Assembly (NCBI RefSeq): GCF_052324685.1
Contig: NC_135212.1
Location: forward strand, 48,454,809 to 48,518,808
Origin: Brachyhypopomus gauderio
Taxonomy: Eukaryota; Chordata; Actinopteri; Gymnotiformes; Hypopomidae
Direction of reading: 5' to 3'
DNA: 64,000 nucleotides
Program-made: the position numbers and the translations under genes
Notes under the pieces: generated by a model
Databases searched by the model: none
The model's input: only the letters and a program-made list of their open reading frames with translations
What the model was told of the DNA's origin: nothing
In this document: piece by piece, positions 39,689-57,200 of the stretch
How positions within the stretch are numbered: the first letter of the stretch is position 1
Layout: each line of letters begins with the position of its first letter

Positions 39689-42600
39689 ATGCCAATTCCT
39701 ACTTTTGTACGTAAACTTAATATTCCTTTAAAAAGGATTCTGCAATCTCGGATTATTATTTCGAGTCGTACGCATGGTTCAGTTGCTGAAGCGCGATCGG
39801 TGCTGGAGAAGGAACTGGACACGATCCGCGCTGCGGGCACTTGGAAAGGCGAACGAGTGATCACGTCCAAACAGGGACCTCGCATTACCGTGGACGGCAG
39901 TCGTGGCGGTGAGCACGCCGCAGTTTAATTGGCCAACATGTTCTTTTTTATGTTTTGCGGGTAACAGCTCTTCGTACGAGTAACTTGCAGGGGAAGTTTT
40001 TTGGAGACCAGTAGCTAACCCTGCTAGCGTTAAGCTGCACGCCGGAGAGCTGACGAAAACGGTCTCTATGAAGCACGATAACCACTATATAGTTATAGTT
40101 AATATATCTGGCTTTAATGGCAAGAATTTCAAAGCTCCTCTTTACCATTCAAATAAGAACACTGACGTTAACAACCCCCCCCCCCCAAAAAGGACAAAAG
40201 CATAGTCATTTAGTCTTTTAATAATGGCTAACAATCGAAAGAGTTCTTCGCGACTTTTTTAAGGTTTGTCGGAGATGTTTTTATATTTATGGTGGTTGTA
40301 TTATTTTTTTACTACGCTTTAGACATCTTGAACTTCTGTGCGAATAACTACCTGGGCCTGTCCAGTCATCCAGAGGTTATCCAGGCTGGGATCGCGGCGC
40401 TCCAGACGTACGGAGCTGGTTTGAGTTCGGTGAGGTTTATCTGTGGGACACAGGTAAATAAATGCCACTTTACAGCTCGTAGTAATGTCCTCAAGACACG
40501 GGTGTGCATTTTCAAATGTGTATATCACATTTGACATGTTTACATGTAATGCTTACGTGTTGTTTCTCCTCAGGACCTCCACAAAAACCTAGAAAAGAAG
40601 CTTTCTCAGTTCCATGAAAGAGAAGACTGTATTCTGTATGCCAGCTGCTTTGATGCAAATGCTGGTCTTTTTGAGGTATATGTTTGAAGAGACTAAAGAT
40701 CTTGGTTGTATATTTCCAGTGTAATGCTGTTTGCATTATTATACTGTTACGTCACCTATGCTTTCGGTCATCTGTTATCAAAGGTGTAATAGATGGTAAT
40801 GAATAATACTGATATTATTTCAAATTTTCATCTTAGCTTTAAATTGAATAATGTTGTATGTAAGCCATGTCATATGCTTTCCTTTGTAATGCATGCATGG
40901 AAACAAATGTTGCTTGACTACAGGTTCTGTTGGGCCCGGACGATGCGGTCTTGTCTGATGAATTAAACCATGCCTCGATCATTGATGGCATTAGGTTGTG
41001 TCGTGCCAAGAGGTTTCGCTACAAGCACATGGACCTGAATGATTTGGAGGAGAGGCTGAAAGAGTCCCAGGTACACACTCGCAGCAGCATCTGTACCTGC
41101 AAAAACTGTCAAATAGCAAAGTGAATTTCTGCGTATAAAAAAACTAAAGTACGTCTGGTTTTTCCGCCTACAGTCATCTCGCCTACGGCTGGTAGTCACG
41201 GATGGTGTGTTCTCCATGGATGGAGACGTGGCTCCCCTGGTGGGGATCTGTGATCTTGCTGAGCAGTATGGAGCCCTGGTCTTTATTGATGAATGCCACG
41301 CCACAGGCTTCCTGGGCCCTCGTGGCCGGTGGGTAGAGAGTGAGCCAGGGGTGCCTGCAAGATGTGTAACACAAATCTGTAATGGAACATTTGGACAAGA
41401 TCTGCGCATGCATGCGAAAACACCCTGTCGTACGAGTTTTATCTGCTGAATATCTTTTTACTAACTCACTTAAGTTGAAATTTGCTAGACACCATATTTA
41501 GCTTAATTTAGCATCTCAATTTAGCATCTTCTTACGGTTCTGTATGCGTTTTTCAACATAAAGATTGAGAGCGCACTGTGTTGTGTTGTTTCTCCCAGTG
41601 GTACAGATGAGCTGCTGGGCGTGATGGACAGGGTGCACATCGTGAACTCCACTCTGGGAAAAGCCTTGGGAGGGGCAGCAGGCAAGTCTCCATGACACAT
41701 TATTGAATTCTTGGTTAAAATCTACACTAGACGTTAGAATATCCTAATTCAGACTTTCACACAAAACAATATACCTTTGCAAAGAAAGGGTATTTGACCC
41801 TTAATTTAAGTGTTTGTTTGTTTTTTGATGTAATGGTTGTTTCTGTGCTTTGCTTTTAAATCTTCATTTTTTAATTATATCTCATTTCAGGTGGTTACAC
41901 AGTTGGGCCAAAACCTTTAATTGACCTTCTCAGGCAACGTTCTCGCCCTTATCTCTTCTCCAACTCTCTCCCCCCTGCGGTTGTGGGCTCTGCTACACGT
42001 GCTGTGGAACTGCTCCTGGCATCCAATGAAATTGCACAAAGCATGGCGGCCAAAACCATGAGGTAGGATTGGGGGGGTGGATCTCTGCAGTGTGTGCTGA
42101 TATAGTTACACCCTTAAGCTGGTTATGGTTTATCTTTTGAGGAAAAAAAAAGATAAGCATGTGGTGTTGTGTACAGAACGCCCAGGTTAATGTTACACAA
42201 TGATCGACTGATATATAAGAGAGGCATTTATATGGATTTATTTGTTTGGTTTTAAAATGCTTTGATCAGTGAGACTTTTATTCCAACTCCAAAGTTTGTA
42301 CTTTGTAAATTCAGAGTCGAGACCCTGACAGAAATAAGGTCATCTTTCTCATTTCATTCATCAGGTTTAGGAACAGAATGACCCAGGCAGGGTTCACCAT
42401 TGCTGGCACTGCTCACCCCATTTGCCCAGTGATGTTGGGGGATGCTCGACTGGCCTCAGTAATGGCTGACGACATGCTTAAACTGGGTGAGACATTATCA
42501 GTGGCTTTTAGCATTTTTTTATTGTATAACTTTCTCTGTCAATTGCATGCAGTAGTTTGGCACCTCATATGAATTCTGCTTTAAGAGCATTTTTAAAAAT

Positions 42601-42831
42601 TTCCTTGAAGATATTGAGAATTTGGGTTTGAGAAATTGATTAAACTGCTCAGAGTTGTGAAGTCCCTGTCTCTCTTCAGGAGTGTACGTGATCGGCTTCT
42701 CCTACCCGGTGGTTCCCAAGGGGAAAGCCCGTATACGGGTTCAGATCTCTGCTGCGCACACTGATTCAGATATCGACCACACTGTAGATGCCTTCATTCA
42801 GACTGGCCGCAAGCATGGTGTTATATCATAG
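39689..42831 (+). CDS. gcat: Glycine C-acetyltransferase (2-amino-3-ketobutyrate CoA ligase), mitochondrial
   Basis: Exons: 39689-39908, 40323-40453, 40574-40675, 40924-41070, 41174-41328, 41599-41681, 41891-42062, 42365-42486, 42680-42831; 427 aa (human about 419). A PLP enzyme of the alpha-oxoamine synthase family, it cleaves 2-amino-3-ketobutyrate with CoA to glycine and acetyl-CoA, the second step of threonine breakdown in mitochondria. Visible motifs: [18 protein letters not shown] near residue 75, [45 protein letters not shown], and the PLP-lysine motif [11 protein letters not shown] with Lys at about 273. The N-terminus ([20 protein letters not shown]) is basic and free of acidic residues, as in a mitochondrial presequence, and this is the first in-frame Met after the upstream region. 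Intron 6 uses a GC donor (41682). A polyadenylation signal AATAAA lies at 43009. mcm5 follows 890 bases downstream on the same strand with its own promoter. Confidence 0.96.
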
Positions 42832-43439
42832 TGGTCTACAGGTACCTGGTGCCTTTGAGACGTTAAACATGGAGACAGAGCAGGTTTCTAGCAACTTACA
42901 TTGAAGCTGTTACAAAATCAATTAACACTAGGGATATGGGAAAGAAAATGTGTTAAAATGGATTCATCTGGAAAAATCTATATTTATGTTTGTGCTTGTG
43001 TTTGCACAAATAAATGCCTTTGTTTACCAATGTTTTGCTGTCTTCTTTCCTTTGCATTTTTCTTTGTTGGAGGATTCCTTTTGTTTTTATCCAGTATTTT
43101 CTTAAAACACGATTCCATGTTGTGTGTTTTGTGCTACAATTAGCTCAGAGATGATGCCGTCAAATGGTTACAGGACATTATGGGAGAAAGCTATTTAGAT
43201 TACTGGTAAATGTAAGCCTGTTGTATTATTTGGCTAAAATTGACCTGAACAAGCAATGTTTCCACTACCTCTCAAGGTCGTTGCACTTACAAAATAAACA
43301 TCTGTTGTTGGTTACTGAGGCACCGCTATTCGTTTTGTTAGATTAAGCAGGTCTTTTTGATCAATGATTGAGTTGTAATCTAATAAAGTAGGAAGAGCAG
43401 CTACCGCGTTTTTAATATGGGTTGGAGCGCAATAGAAAA

Positions 43440-43722
43440 CTTACAACCTTTTCCCGCCAGTACAGCTCTCTAGTCCCGCCTATTATTGACGCAAGCCCAT
43501 AGGTCAACCAATGAGCAGGCCAGAATGGGCTGAGACTAAACGCAAACGCAGGAAGTCGCAAACATTTTGCCGCGAAACTTCAGCGTGGCACGCGTCTTCG
43601 TCCTGCAAACCCGGGAGAGGAAACTAAACCGCACGTCTACTACAACGTTATCAAATACAGAGAACAGCAGTTTATTTGTTGTTTGTTATAAGTGAGTCAC
43701 AGAAGAAAAAAGATCTTGTAAA
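43440..43722 (+). promoter_or_regulatory. mcm5 promoter with E2F-type sites
   Basis: TTTTCCCGCC at 43449-43458 matches the E2F consensus. TTTTGCCGCGAAAC at 43565-43578 resembles a two-sided E2F site. A CCAAT box is at 43508-43512. This combination is typical of G1/S genes. No TATA box was seen. Confidence 0.6.
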
Positions 43723-49149
<5,427 letters not shown>

Positions 49150-49180
<31 letters not shown>

Positions 49181-49882
49181 ACACACGTACCTCTTGGATA
49201 AATGCCCAAGAAAAATAAGTTCTCCAAGATATGGGAGTGGATTGTTAATAATAAAAAACACAACAAAATGAATAATAAATAGCATTTGTAAATAAGTTGG
49301 ACATTTTCTAATTTTTTATGCATTGTACCTTGACATTGAGGCATGTTAACCCCAGCTGAGGTGTGAGGTCGCTCAGAGGAACGTACGTGTTCCTGTTCCT
49401 CTGGGATTGTGTGCGTCAGTGATGTAGAAAGCATTTGGATTTGTCCTTCCCCAATTAACGGGGAAATTTAGGATAATTTTGCATGAGAGGAAATGCTAAT
49501 AAAGCATGTTGAAACGAATGTAATGTAATTGTAACACACCACTGTCCACTCAGGAGATGCTTTAGAACAATAAACCATTTAATATATAGTTTTTACAATT
49601 TACATAAGTGAATAAGTTGAAATAAATTTAATGCAAGCAAAAATTCATTATTTTATAATGATCTGCCTGTACTACTGTTGCCTCTTTAAGTGGTGTGTAA
49701 AGTCCCCGTGTAAAGTCCCCGTGTAAGTGTATCACTTTAGCCTGGTGCAGCGACCCCAAAATCATGAACCAGAGTATCAGTTATAAAATACAGTGAACAT
49801 TCCAGAAGCGTAAGCTGTGGCCAAAAGAACACGTCTGTTTCGTTTGATGGCCTGTCGTTCTCATTGTCTTGCATATTTTATA
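49150..49882. other. mcm5 / hmox1 convergent 3' region
   Basis: The mcm5 stop is followed at once by a TG repeat (49150-49179). AATAAA is found on the plus strand at 49250, 49274, 49498 and 49569. ATTAAA is found on the minus strand at 49627-49632 for hmox1. No other gene seen. Confidence 0.6.
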
Positions 49883-52104
49883 TCAAAATGCATAAATTCC
49901 CATTCCAACAGTTGCCAAGGCAACACATGCTCCCAGTGTAAACTGTGCAACAGAAGATCGGGAAATGGCCGTCAGTGGTGTGGTGGGTGTCTTTGCTCTT
50001 CCATGGTCACCTAAAGAAAAGCAAATTATTTCATCTTTTGCAGCTCAGCACGATCGTTTACATTTTGCCTTGTAAGGAGAACATACAATATGTTCTTACC
50101 AGAAGCCTGTTCTGTGATGCTCAGCATTTTCTGAAGGTCTTCAAATACCTGTTTTAAGGGAAGATGCATAAAGGTGGTTGTCACAAAAATGGATACCTCT
50201 AACATAAACCCTTTTTAAGAAAATAACTAGATGGATAGATTGGCTAAAATAAACATTTTAACTAGTAAGTAGTTCAGAAGTTTTATAAACTTTTTCCAGT
50301 TTTAAAAAGCCAGATTGCTGAAATGCACGTCTTCTGGGCTGCTTACACTGATGTTGAACTCGAAAGCTCGGACGGCTTCATCCAGAACCTTCCTGCGCTC
50401 TTCCTCGTTCAGCTCAATACTGTTCATTCTGCTCCTGTACAGCTGCTTAAAGCGATTGGGGCTCGTCACGCCTGGGAAGGCGAAGAACGCCACGCCCTCC
50501 GGGCCGCTCAGTCCCAGGGTCTTCTGGGCAACCTTCCCTAGAATCTGACCTCCCGACAGGTCACCGAGGTAACGAGTGTAGGAATGAGCCACCAGGAGAC
50601 TGGGACTGTTCCTGCCGATCTGAGTGGAAGAAGGAATGATAAGTTAGAGAGGCTGAAGTGCATCAGTGTGGGTGTGCACACATTACGCCTATTTGACACT
50701 TTCACATCCTCATTCAGTTAAAGAGGTAGGGTCAGATACCAGAGAAGTACCACCATCCCTCTAGAAAACAATAGACTAATGAAAGAACCGTTATGATACT
50801 TTTTAAATGTAGACTACATGACCAAGCCTGTGGAGCTCCGATTAAAACCACGACCCTAACCTTTGTTCAGTGGCTATAAGTTGTGGTCTCCAAATCAGAT
50901 TCACCTTCCCTAAACTACACACTGGTGTGATTAGCGTAACAAGGGTTCATGTGTAAAGTGTCGCACCTCTCTGAGTCTCTCTGCGTATCGGTGTGTTGCT
51001 GCGGGCACTATAACACTCTGTTTCCACTGGGGGCCGAAGAAGAACTGGAGGTCTTGCTCCAGGGCCTTGATTCTGGCCAGCTCCTGTGGGAAGTAGATGG
51101 GGTCCACCGCCTCGTGAGCCGAGTTCCTGTCCAGTTCTTCTTCTAACACTTGGTAGATCTCGTACAAGGAGCACAGGAGGAGCTGTGAACACAGGGAGAA
51201 AGCAACCCTTAACTGGCCATGCCTACTTAGAGAACTAGGTCTTACTCCTGAGAAGTGAGGAGAAAGATAGAGAAGTTGAGGTTAGTCTCTGAACAGCAAA
51301 GCTTCTACTGAAAGCAGTGTCTACTGTAGGAATGAAGACTGTTTTGAGACGTGTTATGAAATTTGTCTGTGATGGCAGGAAAACACGCTTTTCTCTTCAA
51401 GTAGGCTTGAGTCAAAAATAGTCGAGACAAAACCACACATTAGTTAGAGCAAACAAGTTGCACTGTAATTTGGTAGTTGGAAAATACCTTAGGCCACTGC
51501 CATATGGTACAGGAGAAATTTCTGATATTTCTCCATCAGGCTGCATGATTTTATGAGAAGGCTACTGACCCACAGTCCTACAACACTGCAGTGCCTAATA
51601 AATACATTACCATACTGTACCATGTTGTGATTAAAACGTCGTGATTAAAAATATCTATAAACGCCCCTAGAGTGTGGCACTAATAAAGTGGCCGGTACAT
51701 GTAATTAAGATCACATATTATGTGGTAATTACGGATAATTACCTTGTACTGGGGAAGAGTGATCTGTCCTTTCTGGAAGTTCAGCATTAACTGTGTATTC
51801 TCAGCCCGGACGTGGGCGTCCTTGGTCACCGCTTTAATCTGCTCGGACAGATCACTGAAGGGGTGCAGAAAAATACGGTCTTCGTTGTTTTAAATGAACA
51901 CTAATTAAACCCATCTATAACTTCCGATGACACATCCAGATCTCTTACAGTTGTGTTATGAAAAAAAAACATTTTAAACAGCCACAACTTTCAAATATAA
52001 TTCTAATTTGATTCATACACTACAGATACTTGATCACATCTGACGAATGGTTTATCTGCTTACCTGCCAACACTGCTTGCTGATTTATTCTTGGTTGCGT
52101 CCAT
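49883..52104 (-). CDS. hmox1: Heme oxygenase 1
   Basis: Minus-strand exons in transcript order: 52104-52064, 51854-51743, 51182-50967, 50619-50347, 50148-50100, 50010-49883; 272 aa, the usual vertebrate HO-1 size. It cleaves haem to biliverdin, CO and Fe2+ on the ER membrane with electrons from P450 reductase. The proximal haem ligand His is at about 28 in [10 protein letters not shown]. The distal-helix signature YLGDLSGGQ spans 140-148, including the catalytic-network Asp at 143. The last exon encodes a hydrophobic C-terminal anchor ([19 protein letters not shown]) with only the stop codon after it. The two 3'-most exons are 49 and 128 bases; donor and acceptor phases fit. The gene has a TATA box and a perfect StRE/ARE upstream, as expected for a Bach1/Nrf2 target. 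Teleosts have hmox1a and hmox1b; which one this is was not decided, although the mcm5 neighbourhood favours the ancestral locus. Confidence 0.97.
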
Positions 52105-52260
52105 TTTAAAATATGTAAATATTTGACGAATGGATACAATACGGCTGTACTGAAGTTTAGACTCTTAACTTTATTCTTAATAATTCTCAAGTCGTGGGAT
52201 GGTAATGAAGTCCCTGCTGTTTAGATGTCTTCACTGAGAGAGCTGGTTCTCGCCCCTGCC

Positions 52261-52269
52261 TCTTTTATA
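52261..52269 (-). promoter_or_regulatory. hmox1 TATA box
   Basis: TATAAAAGA on the minus strand, 157 bases upstream of the hmox1 ATG, implying a start site near 52235. Confidence 0.7.
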
Positions 52270-52493
52270 CCTACATTCCCAACAGCTTGTTATTTCTATC
52301 AAACGGGAAGCGGGGATGTTGCGAAACACCTCACATGCTGACGCTTACCATGAGTGGACACATTTTATATCTTTCTTAACGGGCTAAGAAAGGTCACATG
52401 AGTGCGGACCATAGACCGTACAGTCCACGAGTACAGCTTAAGTACACACACCGCGAACAAGTCACGACTTCAGCGCTAAATCCGCGCTCAACG

Positions 52494-52503
52494 TGACTCA
52501 GCA
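52494..52503 (-). promoter_or_regulatory. StRE/ARE (MARE-like) element for hmox1
   Basis: The minus strand reads TGCTGAGTCA, the exact stress-response/antioxidant element bound by Nrf2-Maf and Bach1-Maf at vertebrate HO-1 promoters. It lies about 230 bases upstream of the TATA box. A weaker TGCTGAGTAAGC is at 52888-52899 on the plus strand. Confidence 0.7.
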
Positions 52504-52904
52504 GGAAAACACCCAAGCGGATTAGAAACCATGACAGGGCAGGAAAACATGCTTTGCAGAATAATGTCTTAGCGGCGATCAGTAGTCTTACAAGATATCA
52601 CATCCTTGGAGCAAAGGTGCTGCATTGGACTTTGGTAGTTGGAAATAAACGTAGGTAGGCGACTATATAAATATTATATATATTAATTATGAGCCGCTGC
52701 TTTTTGTCGATGGTTACTTCTTCATTGTTGTTTCAGTTAATCGTATCTGTTTGAAAATAACTTTATTTCAATAAAGTGCGTCAATAACTACATGCAACGC
52801 ATGCAGGAGTGTTTATTGCTGACCCTGCAGCGAGGAATCTTGTAAGCTCTTCGGAACGAACAGCGGTAGTTCAAACGAGAAGCCTCGTGCTGAGTAAGCG
52901 TGCC

Positions 52905-53119
52905 CGCTAGCCACGCCTCCCTTTGTTCTGATTGGGTAGAACATGAAGGGTTATGATTTTGTTAGTGACGTAGCTAGTTGTGTAGTTCGTTTCTGAGATT
53001 GATGTAGGTCGTTGTTAGCTTGTTAGCTGTGAAAGATTGCGGCAGTTGCGAGTATGCTGTTGCAATTCGAGATGTCAAATGCAGCATTTGAGGGAGAGAT
53101 GGCTCGGTTTTGATGAGAG
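52905..53119 (+). promoter_or_regulatory. Putative foxred2 promoter and non-coding first exon
   Basis: CCACGCCTCCC, an inverted CCAAT (52931-52935) and a CRE-like TGACGTA (52966-52972) precede a region ending in a strong donor GAGAG/GTACGT (53119/53120). Foxred2's first coding exon opens with an acceptor at 54252, so an upstream 5' UTR exon must exist. This is the best candidate, but transcription is inferred. Confidence 0.4.
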
Positions 53120-53599
53120 GTACGTTGCTTCACTTACAAAATGGCGATATTTAATGTATTAGCCTTCTTGCCCACTCAGGGTTGTGAGAGCTTCGGCATC
53201 CCCCGGAATTCGAGCACAAATAACGTTTCTAGAGTAGCGCGTGGATAGTCTGTCGGCCCCTTTATGTTGCATGTTGTATGTGCTGTTTTTATAGATGTAT
53301 CTTTGTCATTTATCTTTGGCAATGCAAATAGTATAGTGCAATTAGAGAAGAGTGCAAATAGCGGCATTGTGCAATCATAGAATATACACATTCAAAACAC
53401 ATAGTAGTATATTATATTAAATTAAATTATTAGACTGTAACAATATACAAAAAGCATAGCCTATTTCAAATATGTACTATAAAAAAGCAATCCTATTAAT
53501 CTATAGAATACCCATGTACAGGTATTTAGTAATAATGTATAATATGAATGGGGAGTCTAAATTGAGTAAAACGAAACAAGTGTGTGCAGTGTGGCTATA

Positions 53600-53925
53600 G
53601 TTTTGCTATTACAGAGAGGAGATCAATGTAGAGTAACAGGTTGTGGTTATATACGTATAATTTATAGGTCTAAAGATGAGTTCAGTAGAGATATCAATGA
53701 TGGGAAGAATCTGTTCCTGAGCTGAGTGGTTAAGGATGCTCTTGTATCTCCTCCCAGAGGATGGCCAGCAATATAATGTGTGGCTTGGGTAAAATGAGTC
53801 CCTGATGGTCCTGTGTACTCTGTGCACATAGTTGTCGGTGCTGGGTAGCTGTGTGCCAGTTATGTGCTCAACGGTCTTCACCACCACCCTTTGTAGGGCT
53901 TCCTGTCAGCCACAGTCAAGCTGTC
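53600..53925 (-). mobile_element. LINE reverse-transcriptase C-terminal fragment
   Basis: The minus strand encodes VVKTVEHITGTQLPS, HRVHRTIRDSFYPSHTLY and SSGRRYKSILNHSAQEQIL, the tail of a fish LINE ORF2; stops follow. Confidence 0.6.
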
Positions 53926-54257
53926 ACACAGTTTATTTGTTGCTATTATGTTTTACTGCCCATCATAAACATCACAGCTATTATTGCCTAAGCACTAAGA
54001 AATGGCTGATATTCCAAAACGTTATTTGAAGTGGAAGTGCTCTTTAGTTCAAGGTATGATCAACTTCACATTTTAACTGGGTAAATAAGACCAGAGGAAC
54101 CAGATCACTTCAGCAGCAACGAGGTTATCTAGACAAAGAACTGGGTTCGAATGACGAGCTTGTGTTGTAAATATTATCTGCTCTCAACTCCTGTTTAAGG
54201 AGTCATGTGCATTTTCTGTAAATGAGCTTTTTGCTTTCGTTTCTCCATCTAGTGCTC

Positions 54258-57200
54258 ATGGAGCTGATACTGCACTTCATCCCGCTCCTGTCACTCTTTT
54301 CTCTGGTCCTGAGCGTCTGTGGCGATCACCATGGTGAAAACCACACCCGTCACCACGACTACTGTGTGCTAGGGGCTGGGCCTGCGGGTCTACAGATGGG
54401 CTACTTCCTTGCCCAGAGTCAAAGGGATTACTTAATAATAGAGCGAAACTCTGGGCCGGGAAGTTTCTTCAAAAGGTGAGTGATTTCACAGTACAAGTAC
54501 AAGTGTTGCTTTTGTTAATCTTGGGCTATGTTCCATTAGCCAAAACCTGACCGTATGAAAAGTACGGCAGTAAATAGCAAAAAGCAACACCTCTACAGGG
54601 CCTCTACAAGGATTTAATGTTGAGTGTGCGTCTTGTCTAGAAAGTCAGTTTCTCATCTTTATGAATTTCGTATGGCTTTCTGCCATTGTAGAATGGCTCC
54701 CATCACCAGGACATGTATTTCCCTGTAATGCAGTGCCTTCTGTCTTCTCTGCCCTTTTCTTCAGGTACCCTCGCCACAGGAAACTCATCAGCATCAATAA
54801 GGTGTACACGGGGAGGCGGAACAGGGAGTTCAACCTGCGCCATGATTGGAACTCCCTGCTGAGCGACAGGCCTGACCTGCTGTTTCAGAGGGTCAGCCGG
54901 GACCTGTACCCTGAGGCCGACGCCTTCCCCCACTACCTCTCCATCTTCCAGAAAGAGCTGGGTCTGCGGGTTCAGTATGGCACCGATATAGGGAGAATTC
55001 AAGCCTCGGGGTTCGGAGTGAATGCCAACAAAGGCTACATACTGACCGACCAGTATGGGCAAGAGTATAAATGCAGGTACTGTGGCAGCGGTTCTGGTCT
55101 GTAACAGCCATGCTCCTTACAGTATCTCCTAGCTATGAACTCAGAGTGCCAACCTATAAGTCATTTACATAGCTGTTACTGGCCACTTGTGTTTTTTCTT
55201 TGTCTTAAAACATGAACAAGGATAAGCTTAACCGTCCTCCTACCATGGGAATTCTTTATGGTGTCTTTCTCTTCATCACCCTCTCCTTCCTGATCTCTGT
55301 AGGGTGCTGTTGGTGTCCACGGGTCTGTGGGTTCCAGAGGAGGTTCACTTTGTGGGCTCTGACTTGGTGGAGGGCTACGAGTCCATCCCCACCGATCCGG
55401 AGGAGTACACCGATCAGGCCGTGCTGATCCTGGGCAAAGGCAACTCGGCCTTCGAGCTGGCACAGAGCATCCTGGGCAGAGCCAGCCGCATCCACCTGTA
55501 CAGCCCGAGCCCAGTCCGGCTGGCCTGGCATACACACTACGTAGGGGACCTCAGGTACTAGACATTATGAGTTATACATTTTCCCACAAAGGTGTAATGA
55601 TTTCTGTTCAGTACTGAATAGCAGAAAATATTTTTTAACTGTGTGTAACTAAATTGGACTTGAGCATTGCATTTTTGCTTATGGGCATGTTATTTTGCAA
55701 TCTTGTGTCTTGAAATAAAATTTGAATTGTACACATGAAATATCAAAAAATTGAGTCTTAAGCTACAAATGTACATAAAGACATTTGTATTCTTAAGCAC
55801 TCATTATTCACCCTCTCAGTTTTTGATCATTTGGCACAGGTTGTAAATTCTCATTTGTTCATATAAGCCACAAGTATATTGGTACCTTTGACATCATGTT
55901 TTTGAGAACTGTTGAGTAAGTACAAATTATGCAACAGATTCCAAATGGAAGAAAATAGTACTGAATTAACACATAGCCTTTACATTTCAGCTTTGATAAT
56001 GACTTTCATATGTCAGCAGTGCTGTAGTGCAAAGCAGAAGCATGTGTTGGTGTTGGTGTTCAGAGCAGCCAGTGCTACTTTGGAGCTGACTGTAGATCGG
56101 GATGTTGTAAGTGTGTTTTATGAGGCGTGTGCTGTGTTTTATAGAGCGGTGAATAACGAGCTGTTGGACACATACCAGCTGAAGTCTCTGGACGGCTTGG
56201 TGGAGGGCGGACTGGAGAGTGTTGCTATTGTTCGGAGAGAAAGAGACGGAGGAAAGAGGACAGCTGGGAAAGACGGAACGGGAAAGACTTCAGGGGGCAA
56301 AGGGCGGCTCTACTTCACTCTGTCCGAGCTCTTGGACCGACGAGATGGCAACCGCAGCACTGCCATAACTGCTGAAAATCTGCCCGGGTACCATGACGAT
56401 AACTTTTCACTACGACAACCGTATGACCGCGTCGTCCGCTGTCTGGGATTCCGCTTCAACTTCTCAATCTTTGAAGGGTATGGCTATTTTACCTCAAACT
56501 ACCTCAACGAAGCTTTGCGTTAAGGCTGCACAATACATCATATGGTAATTGTAATCAAATGTCAGCGTTTGCAGTCCTAATATCACATGTGACTGCAATA
56601 TGCAGATGAGCCTCATGTCATTACACATTTTCTCCTTTTTTTTCCTGAGACATGATCATATTGACCAATTTCAGATTTCTGTCCCAGATCACTTTTCTGT
56701 TTGAGTTGAATGGTCCGAGTCGAATTGTTCATATTCACAAGATTCAACAAGCAGTAAAATAATTTTGACAGTAAATAATTTTGACGGTGTGATCTGGGCC
56801 AGTGTTAAACCTGAAAAGATGGCGTGTGGCAATTTGTTGCAGTTTGTATCAGTACAGCATTTTTAGATTCATATTGATATATTATTGGTTTGTTGGCAAT
56901 ACTATGAACAAACGATTTCTTACATTGTTTCATATATGTCTGTTCAGTTCAGGTCCATAATTCCTTCAGTGTACAAGATCTCAGTGTTGCAGTGGTGCTG
57001 ATTCTTCCATTCTTGCTTCCCCAGCTCTGCTCGTCCACCACACAGCAGTGCCGCTCGAGGCCGTCTACCGGCGGTGACCGCGTGGTACGAAGGCAGGGGA
57101 ACACCCAACCTCTTCATCTTAGGAACTGCTGCCCACTCAAGAGACTATCGCATATCAGCTGGAGGGTTTGTTCACGGATTTCGCTACATAGGTTAGTTTT

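Noticed and set aside
53041-53118. Coding first exon of foxred2 from the ATG at about 53071
   Set aside because: The frame does not continue in phase into a signal peptide; treated as possible 5' UTR only.
54222-54257. Upstream ATG for foxred2
   Set aside because: It lies in the intron before a good acceptor (AG at 54252); the ATG at 54258 gives a clean signal peptide.
55912-56144. Open frame continuous with foxred2 exon 4
   Set aside because: It is intron sequence; homology ([18 protein letters not shown]) begins only at the TATAG acceptor at 56144.
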